In this document: positions 25,995 to 41,960 of the stretch, piece after piece | Position numbering within the stretch: position 1 is the stretch's first letter | Layout: every line of letters starts with the position of its first letter | Assembly (NCBI GenBank): GCA_035771175.1 | Contig: CM069598.1 | Span: forward strand, 10,628,668 to 10,692,667 | DNA from: Paratinospora sagittata | Taxonomy: Eukaryota; Streptophyta; Magnoliopsida; Ranunculales; Menispermaceae | Direction: 5' to 3' | Length of the DNA stretch: 64,000 bases | Made by a program: the position numbers and the translations under genes | The notes under the pieces: model-generated | Database searches by the model: none | Told to the model about the DNA's origin: nothing | What the model saw: the letters and a program-made list of their open reading frames with translations, nothing else

Positions 25995-27520
25995 CACAAA
26001 TATTACTTCTCATACCGCATTTACTTTTGCTACCCCGTCCAATTGTTACCCATTGTTTTTTACCTAAAAAAATACCTAAAACTTCCTAAACTAACCTCGT
26101 GTATTAAAAAAGAAAAAACCTCCATTTCCTTCTTCTCTTCCTCTTCTCCAACAAACCTTAAGTCTCATTGTCGTTCTTCTTCCCTCAATTTACTTCCTCG
26201 GTTATTCTTCTTCGATACTCGATCCACAGACCTTTCTTCTTTATTGACGTCGTCGTTCCCATATTTCTCGTCCAAAAACGAAATCTAATTCGAAGCACCT
26301 TCAAATCGAGTTTAGCAATCTTTGATGAGTTTTTTTGCAATTTTTTTGTGTGTATTCTGAGTTTTAAATGAAAAAAATCTTCATCAGTCCAACTGAACCT
26401 ATGCATTGGGTTCGGTCAGACCCGACCGAACCTTATATTTTCGGGTTTTTTCGAGGGGATGACCCTCTAGTAAGTTATGGTGGTAGTCTAATTCGTTTGT
26501 TGGTATTTTTTATGGTTTTCGATGCAACTTATATGCCAATACACCATTAACCCTTGTATTTTGTTGCCTATCGGTGGCAAAACGATACACCGCCTCTCAA
26601 ATGAGGTGAAAGGTACGTCGAAATGAGCTCATATCGCTTCAAGGGCCATAAATGTATAATGACCACATGAATATCCTTGGAAAAAATTGAAAATATAAGG
26701 TTTGGTAAGACATGACTGAATCTAATGCGTTGGTTTGGTTGGACAGTACTGAACCTTATACACAAGTTCAGTGTTGTCCAAGCAAACCTCATTTTTTTGT
26801 TGTTTTTAACGATATTCATGTGGTAATTATACATTTATGACCCTTGAAACAACAGCAATACAGAGGTTAACAGTGAGTTGGCATACAAGTTGTATCGAAA
26901 ACCACAAAAAAAAACTATCAAACAAGTTAGACCACAACCATAACTTACAAAAGGGGTCATCCCCTAAAAAACCCCCAAAATATAAGGTTTGGTTGGATCT
27001 GACCGAACTTAATGCATAGGTTCGATCGACCCGTACCTGCGCTATCATAAGTTTGGGCATGTAGGCCCAAACCGATAATGATTTTTTCATTTAAAACTAT
27101 AAAAAAACTCATCAAAAATTGCTAAACTTCATCTCAACTTGAACCACTTGCCATTGTGTTTTCAAATGATGTGAAGATCGAATATTTTGATTACTTTGAG
27201 GTTTCTACACACTTGAAGAAACTATTAAAAATATCTCAAAAATAACGGTAAAATCTTATAAAGAGTGTTTTGGGGAAGAAATGTATGAAGATAGTAGTAG
27301 GAATATTATAATAGAAGAATGGTTTAAGGTTTATGATATGAAGGGTTTAAAGTTTGTGGGACGAAGATGATGGATGGTGTAGGGGTTTATGATAGGATAA
27401 ATTTAGTAAAGAAAATGTTAAGTGAAAATAAAATTAATTTGAGGGTAGTTTAGACAAATCATACAAAGGTATTTTAGAAAAAAAAATATTTTTTTTGAGG
27501 TATGGTTGGAACATTAAAAC
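25995..27520. mobile_element. Long inverted-repeat element E3
   Basis: The best preserved member of the E family. The left interior from 26400 (GACCCGACCGAACCTTATAT, a GGGGATGACCC segment, then GGTTTTCGATGCAACTTATA) is matched inverted by the right interior, up to 27010 (reverse complement GATCCAACCAAACCTTATAT, a GGGGATGACCC segment, then GGTTTTCGATACAACTTGTA). Pyrimidine-rich left flank and purine-rich right flank continue the inversion outwards. It has no recognised transposase, so it is probably non-autonomous. Confidence 0.62.
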
Positions 27521-30500
27521 TTATAATATGTTTAGTTGCTCTCATTAAATTATTGTATATAAAGAAAGATTTAAAATAACATACATACGTGTATATCAAG
27601 GAATCTTAAGGGCATTGTCTCTTTGGACCTGCTTCACCTTATTGTCATTTAAAGTAAATAAAATCTCAATTCCTCTAATAATTAAAGTAGAAAATATTGA
27701 CAATAAAGAACAAAGGTATGAGACATACCTTTATCTTATCCCCTACAAGGAATATATGAACTTAAAAGTTAGGTCACCAAATATTCTTCTCCTTTGAAAA
27801 ATAGGGCCTTATTTTGTGGTTCACATACACTTATAGCTATAGTGTCATGAGACCACATCTACTACAATCAGCTTATATATATAGGTCCAATTGATATATA
27901 TTAGGCGTAAAAGCAATATGTAGCTTCTTTCTCATTTTTAATCTATAGGCCTAAGTATTAATAATGGGTAGTTGGTGAAAGAAACTTATCTTAATTGGAT
28001 TAAGCAATTAAGTGGGTCGTAATGTTGATGTTTTGTTCAATAACAATGAAGCCAGACCACCGAATTGATTTGACTCTTAGCTATCTAGATTATATGAATA
28101 TACGCTATGGTTCTTGATATTAATTAATCACCTTGTCAACGTGGAGAAAATGAACTAATCCTTTTTCTCCAGTCAATCATCACCTTCATATTGATGAGAT
28201 AATAAATTTATATACACACCCAAAATAATAAAAATCAAAAAAGAATATAAAGATATCATTAAAGTAGTTGTGAACAAATTAAAATGTAATCAAAACCATA
28301 AACAAAAATGTATACTAAATTAATATTGACGTGTACAACATTAGCTAGGTTGCTAAGCTGTGGATTTATATATATACTAGTTTGGGTAAGTGTTTCACAC
28401 GTATTAAATGTGTCATTAAGGTTTATTTTTAATTTTTTTAATAGTGTTCATAATTTAGTTAATTATTTTAAAGCTAATTAGACAAAACAATAGTTTAAGT
28501 ATAACGCAAAAAAATGATATAATGAGTGGAATTGATTGATAAAATAGTAAAAATAAAGTCAATATTAACAAAAAAAATTTACCAGTATATCAAGAATGTA
28601 AGAAGTTTGAGAGCGTTATGAATAAATAATATCTCTTTTTAAAAATTGATGTCACCTATGTTCTTCACCTTTTTTAAAGGCTAAAAAGAATTCTAGTTAC
28701 AACTAAACATATTTATTATATTATACGAATATGAAAGCAAATTTATAAATGTAATAAATAGTTAAACACATTTAATTTAGGAAGAAAAAAGAAAATAATA
28801 AGATGTTAAAATACAAAAGCAATTAGTATCATATGAAGGTTCTAGCACACATAGAAAGTATATTAACGACAAATAGAAGACATTAGTATAAGAGTACTCA
28901 CTTGTAAATTAATAATAATTTTTTGGTATGGGATTGGACCATGAATCTATGTTCTTGGTGCTAACTTTGCTTCAACATCGACTTTTTAAGTCCATCCTTT
29001 TTGTTCTAAGATGGATATATTTGATAAACAACTTATATATTGCTTCAAAGTATAGTTGCCTTTTTTTTTTTTTTTTTACGTGTAAATATATGAATAACTT
29101 ATATCCTTTTGGTATTTTTATATCTTTTTGTTATCATAAATTTTGTGAATAAGTTTTATAAAACTAATTTTAATTGCAAAAAGAAAGTTGGGTAGTATTA
29201 TATTGTTAACATTAAAAATTTGATAAAATATTTCTTTGATTAAGTTATAATAGTATGCATAAATTACTATTACTGTGGAAATATGAAAACAAAATAACTA
29301 AGATTACTTATGATTTGATAAATGAAAATGAAAGGTAAAAAAAAAATTAATAGAGTCGTTAGTTGACTAATGATATAATGAAAGAAAAATGATTGGTTGA
29401 CACCTTTTGACATTTGAAATGAGAGTTGTTGGATTGTCTTAAATTATGTAATAATTTTTTGTATCACGTATTAATTGCGTGATATATTCTTATTTGTAAT
29501 ATAAAAAAAATGTGTCAAAAATAACAATTAAATACCAATCAAGCTTTAAATGTTGCTAAGAAGAATTAATGGATTTGACATGTGGCTCAACTTGGAGACG
29601 CCATTGAGATACCGCTGGTACAGCGCAATGGGTAACAAAATTTCCCGATGAAAAACTGTGCCCCTCTTAAAAATTGAAGGATAACACAAGTATAATAAAA
29701 AGAAAACAGGGGTAAAATGGGTAACAAAATTGGGCCGATGTAAAAAAGCTACGGTGGATCAACTGCGGCTTTTATAATAGGTATAGATATATATGATGTG
29801 CCTTGTTTAATTAATATATGATAAAGTGGTGAAAGACATAAAAGGTCTTGTTTAATTAATTAATCACAAGTGGCTATATGCCAAGAAAAAAAAAATCACA
29901 AGTGGCTAAGTTTCATATGATTAGTTCCAATAATCATTTGACAGACCCATTCTACAAAATCCAAACACTTAACCTTTTAAGAAGGATTTGCAAAAAAGAA
30001 AAGAAAAAAAAAACTTAAATTCAACTTATAGCAATCCTTGGTTTAATTAGATCTCTAAGAGGAAAGGAAATCTCAGTTAATTTATACATTTGGTTTCATG
30101 CGTAGGGTTTTACTTCTAAACTCTTGGCTACCAATGAAAATAATATATTTTAACTTAAAGTTTTACAATCTCGCACTAATCATTAGTAGTGAGGCCTTGT
30201 AGAATAAAATTTGATACCAAGACCAAAAGTTGTTCAAGTGAGACAATATATGTATTAAGTAATAGATCTCGGTCCATTTTATAACAAATGGTTTTAGAGT
30301 AAATGGTTTAATTAAAATAAGATATATTGACCTGATAGAACACCCGTGAATACTCATAAATCATATAGGATCATATGGAGTATAGTAGGTAATCTGACAT
30401 GAATTATACAATATTTGATTGTGATAAATGGTTCAAGGCCCTTCAAATTTCGATTCAATATGAAGATTAATTTGTTAAATATGTGTGAACTGAAATAATA

Positions 30501-30594
30501 CTACGATATCAGAAATCGGCATATTTACTAAAGAATATAACTTATGATTCAGGCCGACACCTTTTAAAGTAAAAATCCATATTTACAATTAAGT
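27521..30594. other. Intergenic DNA, no gene seen
   Basis: AT-rich DNA without coding character. It includes a MITE-like palindromic motif near 29400-29500 (GTTGTTGGATTGTCTTAAAT) shared with 11870-11990 and 43900-44030. It also has a 17-base GGGTAACAAAATT-type near-repeat at 29628 and 29722. Confidence 0.45.
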
Positions 30595-30732
30595 GGGGAC
30601 ATGTCTCTATCTAAATTAAAGATCCAAGCTTGTACAACACATCCCCCTAAAGTACATATATTAGGGGACATGTCTCTATCTAAATTAAAGATCCAAGCTT
30701 GTACAACACATCCCCCTAAAGTACATATATTA
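30595..30732. repeat. 69-bp perfect tandem duplication
   Basis: The unit at 30595-30663 (starting GGGGACATGTCTCTATCTAA) is repeated without visible change at 30664-30732. The match is base-perfect as far as I can read it, so the duplication is recent. It lies about 1.3 kb upstream of the BAHD gene. Confidence 0.9.
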
Positions 30733-31191
30733 GTTTGGTTTGGTTTGAATGTGAACAGATGTTAGTGCTGTTATAACTTATTGGTTCCAGCCAAACATCA
30801 GCATACATAGGAAATTCCCAAGTATATAAATACATATGGCTGAAGTGAAAAACGTTTTTAGCAATATTAATCTGACCGAAGACTTGCCTAATTGCCTCCC
30901 CATTTCAAGTACAGTAACGAGTAGAAAATTAGATGACTTTCTGAATCAAGGGCCATGTAATAATTAATAAACTATTATTTAACTAAGGATTATGAAAAAA
31001 CTAGTCTAGTGATTCGAAGACTCAAATCCATCTTCACCAACCCAATTGATTCATTATCAAGAGACCAGCCACAAGCTGCCATTAATTATAATTATCATAA
31101 CTCTAATTCCTAATCATATAATTTTTTTTGATCCCCCACACATGATATATCTATGAGTACATATAATTCAAGCCCGAGAATTATTAGGGAT

Positions 31192-31707
31192 GGCAACGTA
31201 GGTCACAACTCGAAATCGACACGAAATAAACGAATTTGAATTTTGCATAAATTGGTGCGGGTCAAAATAGGTTAAACTCAATTAGACACGATTAAATTTT
31301 AGGTCACAATCAGGTAGACCTACTAAACCCAAAATCGACCTATTTAACACGATTATATTTTGTGTTAAGACTTATATTATGTGTAAAGATTTTTAAATAT
31401 TTTATGTTATATATTGAGACTCTAACTTTATAATATTTTATTTGGTCTTTACTATATGGTTGTATAATTATAATTTTGAATTTTTGATTTATATGTTAAT
31501 TTAGTATTTATATATGATAACTATGTTAGAATAAACTTGTTTAAGCTTTAAGGGTTATAAACAAATAAACCTATTTAATTCGTTTATTAAACGAGTCGGG
31601 TTTGAGTTTATATATAATGACACGTTATTTAAACGTATCGTATTTGAGTTTACAATATATTTTATTATACATGATTACGACACGAGAATAGTAATTGTCA
31701 CCCTAAA
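31192..31707. mobile_element. Terminal-inverted-repeat element, about 0.5 kb
   Basis: The left end TAGGGATGGCAAC and right end, reverse-complemented TAGGGTGACAATT, form a short imperfect inverted repeat of the TAGGGRTGGCAA type seen in plant hAT-like elements. The interior contains ACGAGTCGGGTTTGAG-type motifs in both orientations. No convincing 8-bp target duplication is present. It sits just upstream of the BAHD promoter. Confidence 0.45.
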
Positions 31708-32070
31708 ATAAATACTAAGTAGTGTAGCTAAAGGCTTTTATTTATCTTAATAAATTTACATGTGTTTTAATAATTAGGCAGGACTATTCAGGCTTTTGTC
31801 GAGGGAAAACTAGGAGTGAGAAACGTAGTCTATGAGCAAAGAAAGCAAAAAAAGAGACGCAAGTTGAGCAAGATAATAGATAGAAAAAGATGTGGGTGGT
31901 GGTTGGTGAGGTTAATTTCTCTATATAAACATCCTAGACAATACCCTAAAGATAGAACCCCGTACCCCAACCCAAGCAAAGCAAGCCAAGTTCCTCTTCG
32001 GTTCATCTTCTTCTATCTTTAATTCTCTATTTTGCTTCCCTTAGAATTCAACCCTTACCTGTTTAGCAAT
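31708..32070 (+). promoter_or_regulatory. Probable promoter and 5' UTR of the BAHD gene
   Basis: TCTCTATATAAACATCC at about 31917 contains a good TATA box (TATATAAA), 145 bases upstream of the ATG at 32071. The stretch between them is C/A-rich and TCTTC-rich, as in plant leaders. Confidence 0.6.
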
Positions 32071-33393
32071 ATGGCCATTGGTTTAACCAACAACACTATC
32101 ATAAAGCCTTATAATTATCCTACCATTTCATCATCAGATACTACTTTTAATTCTCTGCCTGCACTAGTTCCTCTAACCATCTTTGATAAAGCTGCCTTTG
32201 ATCTCCATGTGGTCGTTCTTTACGCCTTTCCCCCGCCTATGCCTTCTAACGAAGTCATGAAGGACGCGCTCTCTAAAGTTCTTGTCTTCTTCCCTCACCT
32301 CGCAGGGCGCTTCACTACAGATGATAACGGGCGAACTTGTATAGTCTTAAACAATGCCGGGGTCCGAGTATCCGAAACTTATGTGCCTACTAGTCTTTCT
32401 GAGCAGCTCCCTTTTGAACCGTCAAAGGAGGTTAGCCACCTTATTCCGCCAGTTGAAGGGGTTGAAGAGCTGCTTCAAATTCAACTCAACCGTTACGCCT
32501 GTGGTGGCCTTGTTATAGGCCAAACAGCTCATCACAGAGTAGCCGATGGGCAATCCATGAGTGCTTTCTTTGTTGCATGGGCTAGATTGGTGAGGGGACT
32601 TCATATAGACCCAGTTCCTTACCATGATCGACTTGCCATTTCGGTCCCTAGAAACCCTCTACTTGTCGAGTTTGACCACCGTTCGATTGAGTTTAGAAAG
32701 ACTGATATCCCCGATGGCCCTGTTCTCTTATCAACAATAGAGAATTTGTCGATAAATTTCTCTAGTGGATTCATGAACAAGCTAAAATCAAAAGTTAATG
32801 AAGAGAACGGTAATGGGTTCCGCCGATATAGTACTTTCGAGTGCCTTCTAGCCCATGTATGGAAAAGGGTAACACAAGCAAGGGAGCTTAAGCTTGAGGA
32901 ATGGACTCAAGTAAGAGTGGCAGTGAATGGGAGAGCAAGAATGAAGCCACCAGTGCCAATGGAGTTCTTTGGGAACTTGGTGCTTTGGGCTTATCCAAGG
33001 TTGAAAGTAAAGGAGGTGATACATGAATCCCATGGATATATTGCTAAGGCAATCCATGATGCTGTGGTTAAGGTTGATAACAGGTATTTTCAATCATTTA
33101 TAGATTTTGGAGAGGTAACAAAAGGAGAAGAAGAGGAGCTTGAGGCAACGGCACCGGAGATCGGGAACACATTATGCCCAAATTTGGAGGTTGATAGCTG
33201 GTTGAGGTTTCAGTTTCATGATCTTGATTTTGGAGGGGGAGGGCCTTGTGCTTTTTATCCTCCAAATATACCAGTTGAAGGGTTGCTGATTTTCTTGCCA
33301 TGTTGCCAAGAAGGGGGTGGTGTGGATCTGGTCATGTCCCTCTTGCCTCAACATGTTCACAACTTTAAACAAATTTCCCACTCCTTGGAGTAA
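32071..33393 (+). CDS. BAHD acyltransferase (hydroxycinnamoyl-amine transferase-like)
   Basis: An uninterrupted 440-residue frame starting at the first ATG (MAIGLTNNTIIKPYNYP) has the usual length of BAHD enzymes, cytosolic acyl-CoA-dependent acyltransferases. The catalytic HXXXD motif is HRVAD (His155 to Asp159, followed by GQSMSAFFVAWARLVRG). The structural DFGWG motif is present as DFGGG (Asp386), with glycine in place of tryptophan. The HHRVADGQSMS context and the absence of introns resemble the clade holding agmatine, putrescine and tryptamine hydroxycinnamoyltransferases, so an N-hydroxycinnamoyl amide product is plausible. Acceptor specificity cannot be read from sequence. A TATA box lies about 150 bases upstream. 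No disabling change was seen. Confidence 0.9.
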   Translation: MAIGLTNNTIIKPYNYPTISSSDTTFNSLPALVPLTIFDKAAFDLHVVVLYAFPPPMPSNEVMKDALSKVLVFFPHLAGRFTTDDNGRTCIVLNNAGVRVSETYVPTSLSEQLPFEPSKEVSHLIPPVEGVEELLQIQLNRYACGGLVIGQTAHHRVADGQSMSAFFVAWARLVRGLHIDPVPYHDRLAISVPRNPLLVEFDHRSIEFRKTDIPDGPVLLSTIENLSINFSSGFMNKLKSKVNEENGNGFRRYSTFECLLAHVWKRVTQARELKLEEWTQVRVAVNGRARMKPPVPMEFFGNLVLWAYPRLKVKEVIHESHGYIAKAIHDAVVKVDNRYFQSFIDFGEVTKGEEEELEATAPEIGNTLCPNLEVDSWLRFQFHDLDFGGGGPCAFYPPNIPVEGLLIFLPCCQEGGGVDLVMSLLPQHVHNFKQISHSLE

Positions 33394-33920
33394 GAGTGCT
33401 ATTACTTCATTAACAACACTGCAAATCTGATCATCAATAAAAGACTTGTAATTGTTCATCAGGGTTGCTTGCTTTACTAATTGATTTATATCATGAGTTG
33501 TAATTGTAAGTTGTAAGTTAAGTTTTGTTGTACTGTTGAGAGAGAATTAATATTGTTCACCCAGTAAATATATATTAATAATGCAGGATTTACAAAGGAG
33601 CTGTTGGAAGATTGAACATATATATAACTAATGCAATAGATGGTTGAGGGGTCATTTTATATAAAATATTCATGGTGCAAAATGGTATATATAACTGTTA
33701 GTGGAAAGAGAAAAAAAGAAAAAATTTCATTTAGATTTTGAGGATATTAGTATTTATAGCTGATATAGATTAAAACGTTACCTCAATATACGATTCAATT
33801 GTCTCAAATTTAACCAAATTGTAACTATTGTAAAAACAAACAAATAAATAAACAAATAGCCCTCAATTCGAAGGGGTTTGAAAGTGCCTTGTTAATCATT
33901 GCTACTTTCCACGCCAATGA
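33394..33920 (+). other. 3' UTR of the BAHD gene and intergenic DNA
   Basis: AATAAAAGACTTG at 33437 is a probable polyadenylation signal 44 bases after the stop codon. The rest is AT-rich without other recognisable features. Confidence 0.5.
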
Positions 33921-34110
33921 CTTGTTTGAAAGAGTTTTTTCAAAAATATTTTTCTAAAAAATGTTTCTATGAAAAGTGTTTTTGAAAAAAGCTGGTCTCA
34001 CTGAACTTTTTCTAAAAGCATAAAACTATTTTTTTTACTACAATTTGTCTAAAAATAACAAATATTATCAAACACCTCCTAAAGCACTTTGAAAAAACTC
34101 TTCCAAACAG
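33921..34110. mobile_element. 190-bp MITE with CTTGTTTGAAAGAG-type inverted ends
   Basis: The left end, CTTGTTTGAAAGAGTTTTTT, is matched by the right end, whose reverse complement is CTGTTTGGAAGAGTTTTTTC. This gives an inverted repeat of roughly 24 bp. The interior is T/A-rich with AAAAAG/CTTTTT palindromic pieces. The family looks related to the element at 19737-19934. No clear target duplication was found. Confidence 0.6.
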
Positions 34111-34844
34111 CGCTTATATGTAAAATAAGGCACTTTGATGCCTTATATGGAAAAAAAAAATGCAGAAAATTAATATATCTATCTTTAATTCTTTATTTTT
34201 AAATTTTTTATTGAATTCATTTATTCAAATGCGCCCCCATCTCGTTAGAGACTGTCTTGAGGAGTGCATGTCTTTGTCTCAAGCAACTTTAAAGTCCAGT
34301 GATAGTAAGGAGGTGTGTCTCATTGCACCATTTGCTACTCTTTTGATCATTTGGCTAGAAAGAAATCAAAGGGTCTTTATGGATAAGGCCAGATTGGTTG
34401 ACAATCTATGGGAGGATATCAAATTTGTTGCGAGCTCGTGGGTTCACGCCTCTCGCGTGAGCCAAGGGTTCACGTTATCTGATTGGTTGATGAACTGGTC
34501 TAGATGTTTGCATCAGGTGTAACTGCTTGTGGAGGGTTTAGGGGTGGCAATTCGGGCTACTTGGCCCGGCTTGGCTTGGTCCCGTTGGGCCTAAAAATAA
34601 TCGGGTCGGGTCAGGCCGGACTCACATTAAAAAACCATGGTCTAAGTCCGACCCAAAAAATTATATGGACCGAGCCTTAAAATCGGGCCTTTGGACTGGG
34701 CTTCTGGACCATCAATGTAACCAAATACATATTTTAATGTTAGAGTAATTACAATAAAATATAAAATTTCAATTCAATAATTAAATAAAACATACAAATA
34801 ATTATTTGATGTCAAATAATTTTCCTATGTATATATCACATTTA

Positions 34845-35230
34845 TTTTAATTTATCTAAAATATGTATTGGTTCATTCTAATCATTGAAATGAGTGAGTT
34901 TACATGTATGGTTAGATAATGTCTTTTTTTCATAATTTTAGCCCAACCCATGTTATTATAATTTAGTTAAATTCATTACATATTTATATGTAGCCCTACA
35001 TATACTTTTAGAGAGTATACTTAACGAAGTATACTTGGTAAGGGTTTTTTTTTAATTTTTTAGAGAGTATACTTAATAAAGTTGAAATGTTGCAAAATAA
35101 AAAGGATACAATATAATATAAGTATACATATATTCTTAATTAATTATATGTACTATTTTTCGTATTATATACTTAATTGAATATACTCTTAATTATGTAT
35201 ATATAATACAAATATATACCCTTAATTATA
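34845..35230. repeat. Internal direct repeat, copy 1
   Basis: This segment and 35567-35940 share the same series of motifs in order: ATTCTAATCATTGAAATGAG, GATAATGTCTTT, CCCATGTTATTAT, TTTAGTTAAATTCATTA, a run of ATACTTTTAGAG, and AAAGTTGAAATG-TGCAAAATAA. The two copies are diverged but collinear, about 720 bases apart. The duplication lies inside the TIR element. Confidence 0.7.
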
Positions 35231-35346
35231 TAAGTATATAACACTCTTGATTATTGTGTTTTCCTTACTATGCACATTTTATACACTCTTAATTGCACTA
35301 ACACTCTTGATTATGTTTTTTTTCTTTCATTTTCTAAACTCTTAAT

Positions 35347-35348
<2 letters not shown>

Positions 35349-35413
<65 letters not shown>
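35349..35413. repeat. (AT)n-(GT)n compound microsatellite
   Basis: About 17 AT units are followed directly by about 13 GT units. It separates the two internal direct repeats of the TIR element. Similar GT runs occur at 36057-36074 in the second copy's region. Confidence 0.9.
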
Positions 35414-35416
<3 letters not shown>

Positions 35417-35566
35417 TATGTATATATGTATGTATAATATATTCTCTAATTATATATTCTCTTGAATGTTAATTATGTTTTGTTTTTTGTCATTTTATAT
35501 TCTAATTATATACTATATATACTCTAATTAAGACATAGACTATGTATGTGGATTATTTGTTTTATT

Positions 35567-35940
35567 TAATTTATCTTAAACGTATGTTGATTCCTTCTAA
35601 TCATTAAAATGAGTAAATTTATATATATAGTTGGATAATGTCTTTCTTTCATAATTGTATCCCCACCCATGTTATTATGATTTAGTTAAATTCATTATAT
35701 ATTTATATCTAGCTCTACATACTTTTAGAGTGTATACTTAATAAAACATACATGGTAAAGTTTTTTTTTTTTAGAGTATACTCAACAAAGTTGAAATGCT
35801 GCAAAATAAAAATGATATAATATAATATAAAGTGTATATATATAATATCTTAGTTGATTATATGTACCCTTTTTCGTATTATATACTTAATTGAACATAC
35901 TCTTAATAATGTATATATAATACAAATTATACCCTTAATT
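35567..35940. repeat. Internal direct repeat, copy 2
   Basis: Collinear partner of 34845-35230, with the same order of GATAATGTCTTTCTTTCATA, CCCATGTTATTATGATTTAG, ATACTTTTAGAGTGTATACT and TTGAAATGCTGCAAAATAAA. Small indels and substitutions throughout suggest the duplication is not recent. Confidence 0.7.
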
Positions 35941-37083
35941 ATATAACACTTTTGACTTAATTAAATATATATTACATACACTTTATATACTCTAAATTGT
36001 AATAACTAATAACACACTTGATCATGCTTTTTTATCATTTTGTAAACTCTTTTATATATGTGTGTGTGTGTGTGGATGTATGTATGTATGTAGTTTTTTG
36101 TTTTGACACAATGTATGTAATATGTATTATATATAATATATATGTTTTAATTATATAACACAATCTTAATTTTGTTTTGTTTTTCATTTTATATATTTTT
36201 AATTACACATACACATACACACACTCATATATAATATACATATATATAAGAGTATATTACACATACACATGTATTTATTTTATAAAAAAATATAAAATAT
36301 ATACACATGTATGTATAATTGAGCCTAAGATCGGGCCTTTGAACAGGGTTAGCGGGCCGAGCCAGGTCTAACTATATGATTCCAAATTTGTCTAATAAGT
36401 TTTAGGACCAGGCCTGACCGGGTCATATAATAATCGGGTTCGGGTTTGAATCGGGCTATTTGTAAAGGACTGAATTAAATCCATGGGCCTTGGACCAAAT
36501 TATCATCCCTAAAAAGATTATTCATGGTTTTAATATTTGAAGATGTGTCCAAATAAATTTTTAAGTTCCTATGTCTTAAGTGGGGTGTGTTGAGATATGT
36601 CTTTGCTGGCGTGTTTTTGATTGTTATTGTTTCTTCTTTTTGTTGAGTACCTCTAATACTCTCAGTGTTTGTTTATAGTTTCTTTATCAATAAAAGTTGT
36701 TTTGGTTTCTTTTCAAAAAAAAAAATATATATATATAGGAGAAAGAGACCCAATATAGATGTGATGTGATGACTTTGAGCTATTTTCACACATCCACAAA
36801 AAATTATTCTCTACAATCCCTCATATGCAATGCAAATTTCAATTCCTTCATGTAATAGCAAAATACTAATAAGCAAGTAGTTACTGAACCAATCTAACAA
36901 GTTTTAAAAAGAGTAGACACACATCCTAGATGAGTACGTTTCAAGAGTGTATCAGAGCAGAGAAATTGTCGAGAATTTACACCCTTACTTTTGCTTAAAT
37001 CCTATTTACATTTACTTCAACTGTTTTTTGGGGGGTAGGGGGGCTTTCTATTCTTTTAATTCCAAAGAAAATGCATCTTGGTC

Positions 37084-41034
<3,951 letters not shown>

Positions 41035-41339
41035 CGCGATTCCTCTACTGTTCTTCTCTGCAAATTACGATAATTGGAAGATTACATCAAAAGACCCAAA
41101 TAACAAATATCAAAGCGTATACACAGAAAAAAAAGAAAGATAAGAGGCTGAAACCTAATAAACCTTACAATTGAAACGAGGGGTTTGGATTCTTGGGTCG
41201 ATCGATTGAGAATTTCTTGTTGCTAACAATCAAGATAGAAGAACACAGAGAAATTCGGTATCATAATATACTATATATAAAAAACAACGGAAGACTCGTA
41301 GTTGGACTCCTCAAGTTTCCTCTTTGTGTAAGGTTTCTT

Positions 41340-41960
41340 ATTTTGTTTTGTTTTTTTTTTTTTTCTTTCTTTCTTTTTTTTTTTTTTTAATTCTAAAAGT
41401 ATTGATTTTAATTTTAACTCAAGATCATAAGTTACATATTTAATTTAGAAGTTACTTTTTCATCATTGTTAATTTAAATACACTTTTATTTACTTTGTTG
41501 GGGATTAATAGTTTAAAGTAGGGGAGTGAATGGTTTAGCTATAACCGTTGGTTCGGTTCAATTTTTAACATATTCAGAATTGCAAGTTGAATATTTAAAA
41601 ACCGTACTAATCCAAATTAAATTGATAAAGGTTAAAATCATAATTTATGTTAAATATATTGTAATATATACTTATTAAATAATTACAAATATAATTTTTA
41701 ATGATAAAATTATATATTTTTATACAAATCTACGTTATTGAGGCGGTTGATGAGACGGCGAGCATCATGAAAACGGCGAAGACGAAGAAGAGAGATTTTC
41801 TGCATGATGGAGTCGTGGTTAGAATTATCCATGGGGACAATAATCCTGGTGACACTGAAACTCATCAGGTGGAGGAGATCTTCTAAGAGCTTGATCTTCT
41901 ATATCTTGAGCTTGTTGACAATTAACCTAAATCGAAGTAAACTTTTCTATTTTTATTTTC
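41340..41960 (+). other. Intergenic DNA with a short unidentified open frame
   Basis: A T-rich run (41341-41390) is followed by AT-rich DNA. A stretch at 41735-41886 has lower AT content and reads EAVDETASIMKTAKTKKRDF, then LHDGVVVRIIHGDNNPGDTE, on the plus strand. It has no recognised domain and no clear promoter or start context, so it may be a fragment of a gene or of a retroelement. Confidence 0.3.

Larger units (their letters stand above)
34539..36511. mobile_element. About 2-kb terminal-inverted-repeat element inside a LINE tail
   Basis: The left end TAGGGGTGGCAATTCGGGC and the right end (reverse complement TAGGGATGATAATTTGG) form imperfect inverted repeats. Just inside each, GC-rich blocks mirror each other: TCGGGTCGGGTCAGGCCGG and ATCGGGCCTTTGGAC on the left, GACCAGGCCTGACCGGGTC and ATCGGGCCTTTGAACA on the right. 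Flanking octamers GGAGGGTT and AAAAGATT match at only 4 of 8 bases, all differences being G to A. They could be a decayed 8-bp hAT target duplication, but this is weak. No transposase frame is present. Confidence 0.55.
34215..36725 (+). mobile_element. 3' end of a LINE, split by a TIR element
   Basis: From 34230 to 34521 the plus strand encodes IIWLERNQRVFMDKARLVDN and SDWLMNWSRCL, the C-terminal tail typical of plant LINE ORF2 proteins. Its 3' UTR resumes after the insertion, at 36512-36710 (GAGTACCTCTAATACTCTCAGTGT, TCTTTATCAATAAAAGTTGT), and ends in an A run at 36715-36725. The 5' part, including endonuclease and reverse transcriptase, is missing, the usual result of truncated LINE insertion. 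The split gives the TIR element a later date than the LINE. Confidence 0.72.

Noticed and set aside
35349..35413. Possible Z-DNA or recombination signal at the AT/GT tract
   Set aside because: A compound microsatellite explains the sequence, and nothing further can be supported.
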